Shown here: piece after piece, positions 5,745 to 6,329 of the stretch
How positions within the stretch are numbered: the first letter of the stretch is position 1
Layout of the letters: the number at the start of each line of letters is the position of its first letter
Origin: Dehalococcoidia bacterium
GTDB lineage: Bacteria > Chloroflexota > Dehalococcoidia > Dehalococcoidales > JAUXAE01
Length of the DNA: 6,329 bases
Direction of reading: 5' to 3'
Assembly (NCBI GenBank): GCA_030665535.1
Contig: DAOUZU010000063.1
Location: forward strand, 1 to 6,329
Position numbers and translations under genes: made by a program
Notes under the pieces: model-generated
Told to the model about the DNA's origin: nothing
Databases searched by the model: none
The model's input: the letters and a program-made list of their open reading frames with translations, nothing else

Positions 5745-6329
5745 ATCGGCGTATTATCGGCGCCCTTATTGCCAAGGATCTGACTCTCTTCTTCAGAAAC
5801 CGTTTCTTCGCCATGATGAGCGTCCTGGGCATCGTGGCCTACGCCGCCATCTACTTTTTAATGCCAAGCTCGGTGGATGAGACTCTGGAGATAGGCCTTT
5901 ACGCACCGGTGCTGCCGCCGGTCTACGAGCAGATGGTGGCCGGCGGGCAGGAGGGGCTGGGGCTGGAGCTGGCCGAATCTGAAGACGCCCTTGAAGCCGC
6001 CATACTTGAGGGGGACTATATAGCCGGGATTTCTCTGCCGGCTGACTACAGCCAGAAGCTGGCCGCCGGAGAGAGCCCACTGGTTCGGGTTTTCTTCCCC
6101 TCCGATGCCCCCGACGAGCTAAAGGAAGCGATCACCACCCTGGTCCAGGAAACCGCCTTCCTGGAGAGCGGTCAATTGCTCAATGTGGAATTAGCCGCCG
6201 AGATCCTGGGGGTGGACCGGGCCGGCGTCCAGATTCCACCGCGGGACCGCATGCTCCCCCTTCTTGCCGTCTTTATCGTTATGATAGAAACCATGGGCCT
6301 GGCCAGCCTCATCACAGAGGAGGTTGAGG
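5741..6329 (+). CDS. ABC-2 type exporter, membrane permease subunit (N-terminal part, runs off the window)
   Basis: The ATG at 5741 overlaps the TGA of the ATPase gene (ATGA), and the frame stays open for 196 codons to the window end, so the gene is incomplete. The N-terminus MNRRIIGALIAKDLTLFFRN is the cytoplasmic amphipathic start common in ABC-2 permeases. A first membrane helix follows at about residues 22-41 (FFAMMSVLGIVAYAAIYFL). Residues about 42-168 form an acidic soluble region predicted to lie outside the membrane. A second helix begins near 172 (LLAVFIVMIETMGLASL) and ends in the TEEVE motif that in this family leads into the first cytoplasmic loop. The remaining helices, probably four, are beyond the window. 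The large external domain between TM1 and TM2 is typical of ABC-2 membrane type exporters. It should form the transport channel with the preceding ATPase. Confidence 0.85.
   Translation, partial: MNRRIIGALIAKDLTLFFRNRFFAMMSVLGIVAYAAIYFLMPSSVDETLEIGLYAPVLPPVYEQMVAGGQEGLGLELAESEDALEAAILEGDYIAGISLPADYSQKLAAGESPLVRVFFPSDAPDELKEAITTLVQETAFLESGQLLNVELAAEILGVDRAGVQIPPRDRMLPLLAVFIVMIETMGLASLITEEVE

Overview
The window holds seven protein-coding genes, two of them cut by the window edges, and no RNA gene, insertion sequence or CRISPR array that I can see. It is moderately GC-rich with compact spacing, and good AGG/GGAG-type ribosome binding sites precede at least the three VOC genes and the ABC ATPase. 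The first gene belongs to the oxygen-sensitive 2-hydroxyacyl-CoA dehydratase/activase superfamily, so an anaerobic bacterium is likely. Protein style (a VOC family of the 'ATLP..DLERARKFYEEKLGL' type and a DHA2 transporter of the 'GVNNAVSR' type) makes me think of Chloroflexota such as Dehalococcoidia. That is an inference, not something the sequence proves.

Layout: (1) positions 1-1701, plus strand, the C-terminal ~566 residues of a large acyl-CoA dehydratase activase-related protein with its candidate iron-sulfur cysteines intact. (2) 1736-3277, plus strand, a 14-helix DHA2-type MFS efflux transporter, 34 bases after the first gene. (3) 3304-4541, minus strand, three consecutive small VOC-fold (glyoxalase/bleomycin-resistance type) paralogs, convergent with the MFS gene. 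(4) 4542-4877, a 336-base AT-richer divergent intergenic region with candidate promoters both ways. (5) 4878-6329, plus strand, an ABC-2 type exporter: the ATPase, then its membrane permease, coupled through an ATGA overlap and running off the window end.

How the parts may fit: two unrelated exporters flank three VOC proteins that have lost most of the canonical metal ligands. Metal-free VOC proteins are known as drug-binding (bleomycin-resistance type) proteins, so a small xenobiotic or antibiotic tolerance neighbourhood is a reasonable hypothesis. The VOC operon and ABC operon start from the same intergenic region and could be co-regulated, but no regulator gene lies in the window. The first gene has no obvious functional link to the rest.

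Points most worth a second look: the graded loss of metal ligands across the three VOC paralogs, the missing TM1 acidic residue and motif-B arginine in the MFS transporter, and the divergent promoter region. I found no clear evidence of an entirely new system.
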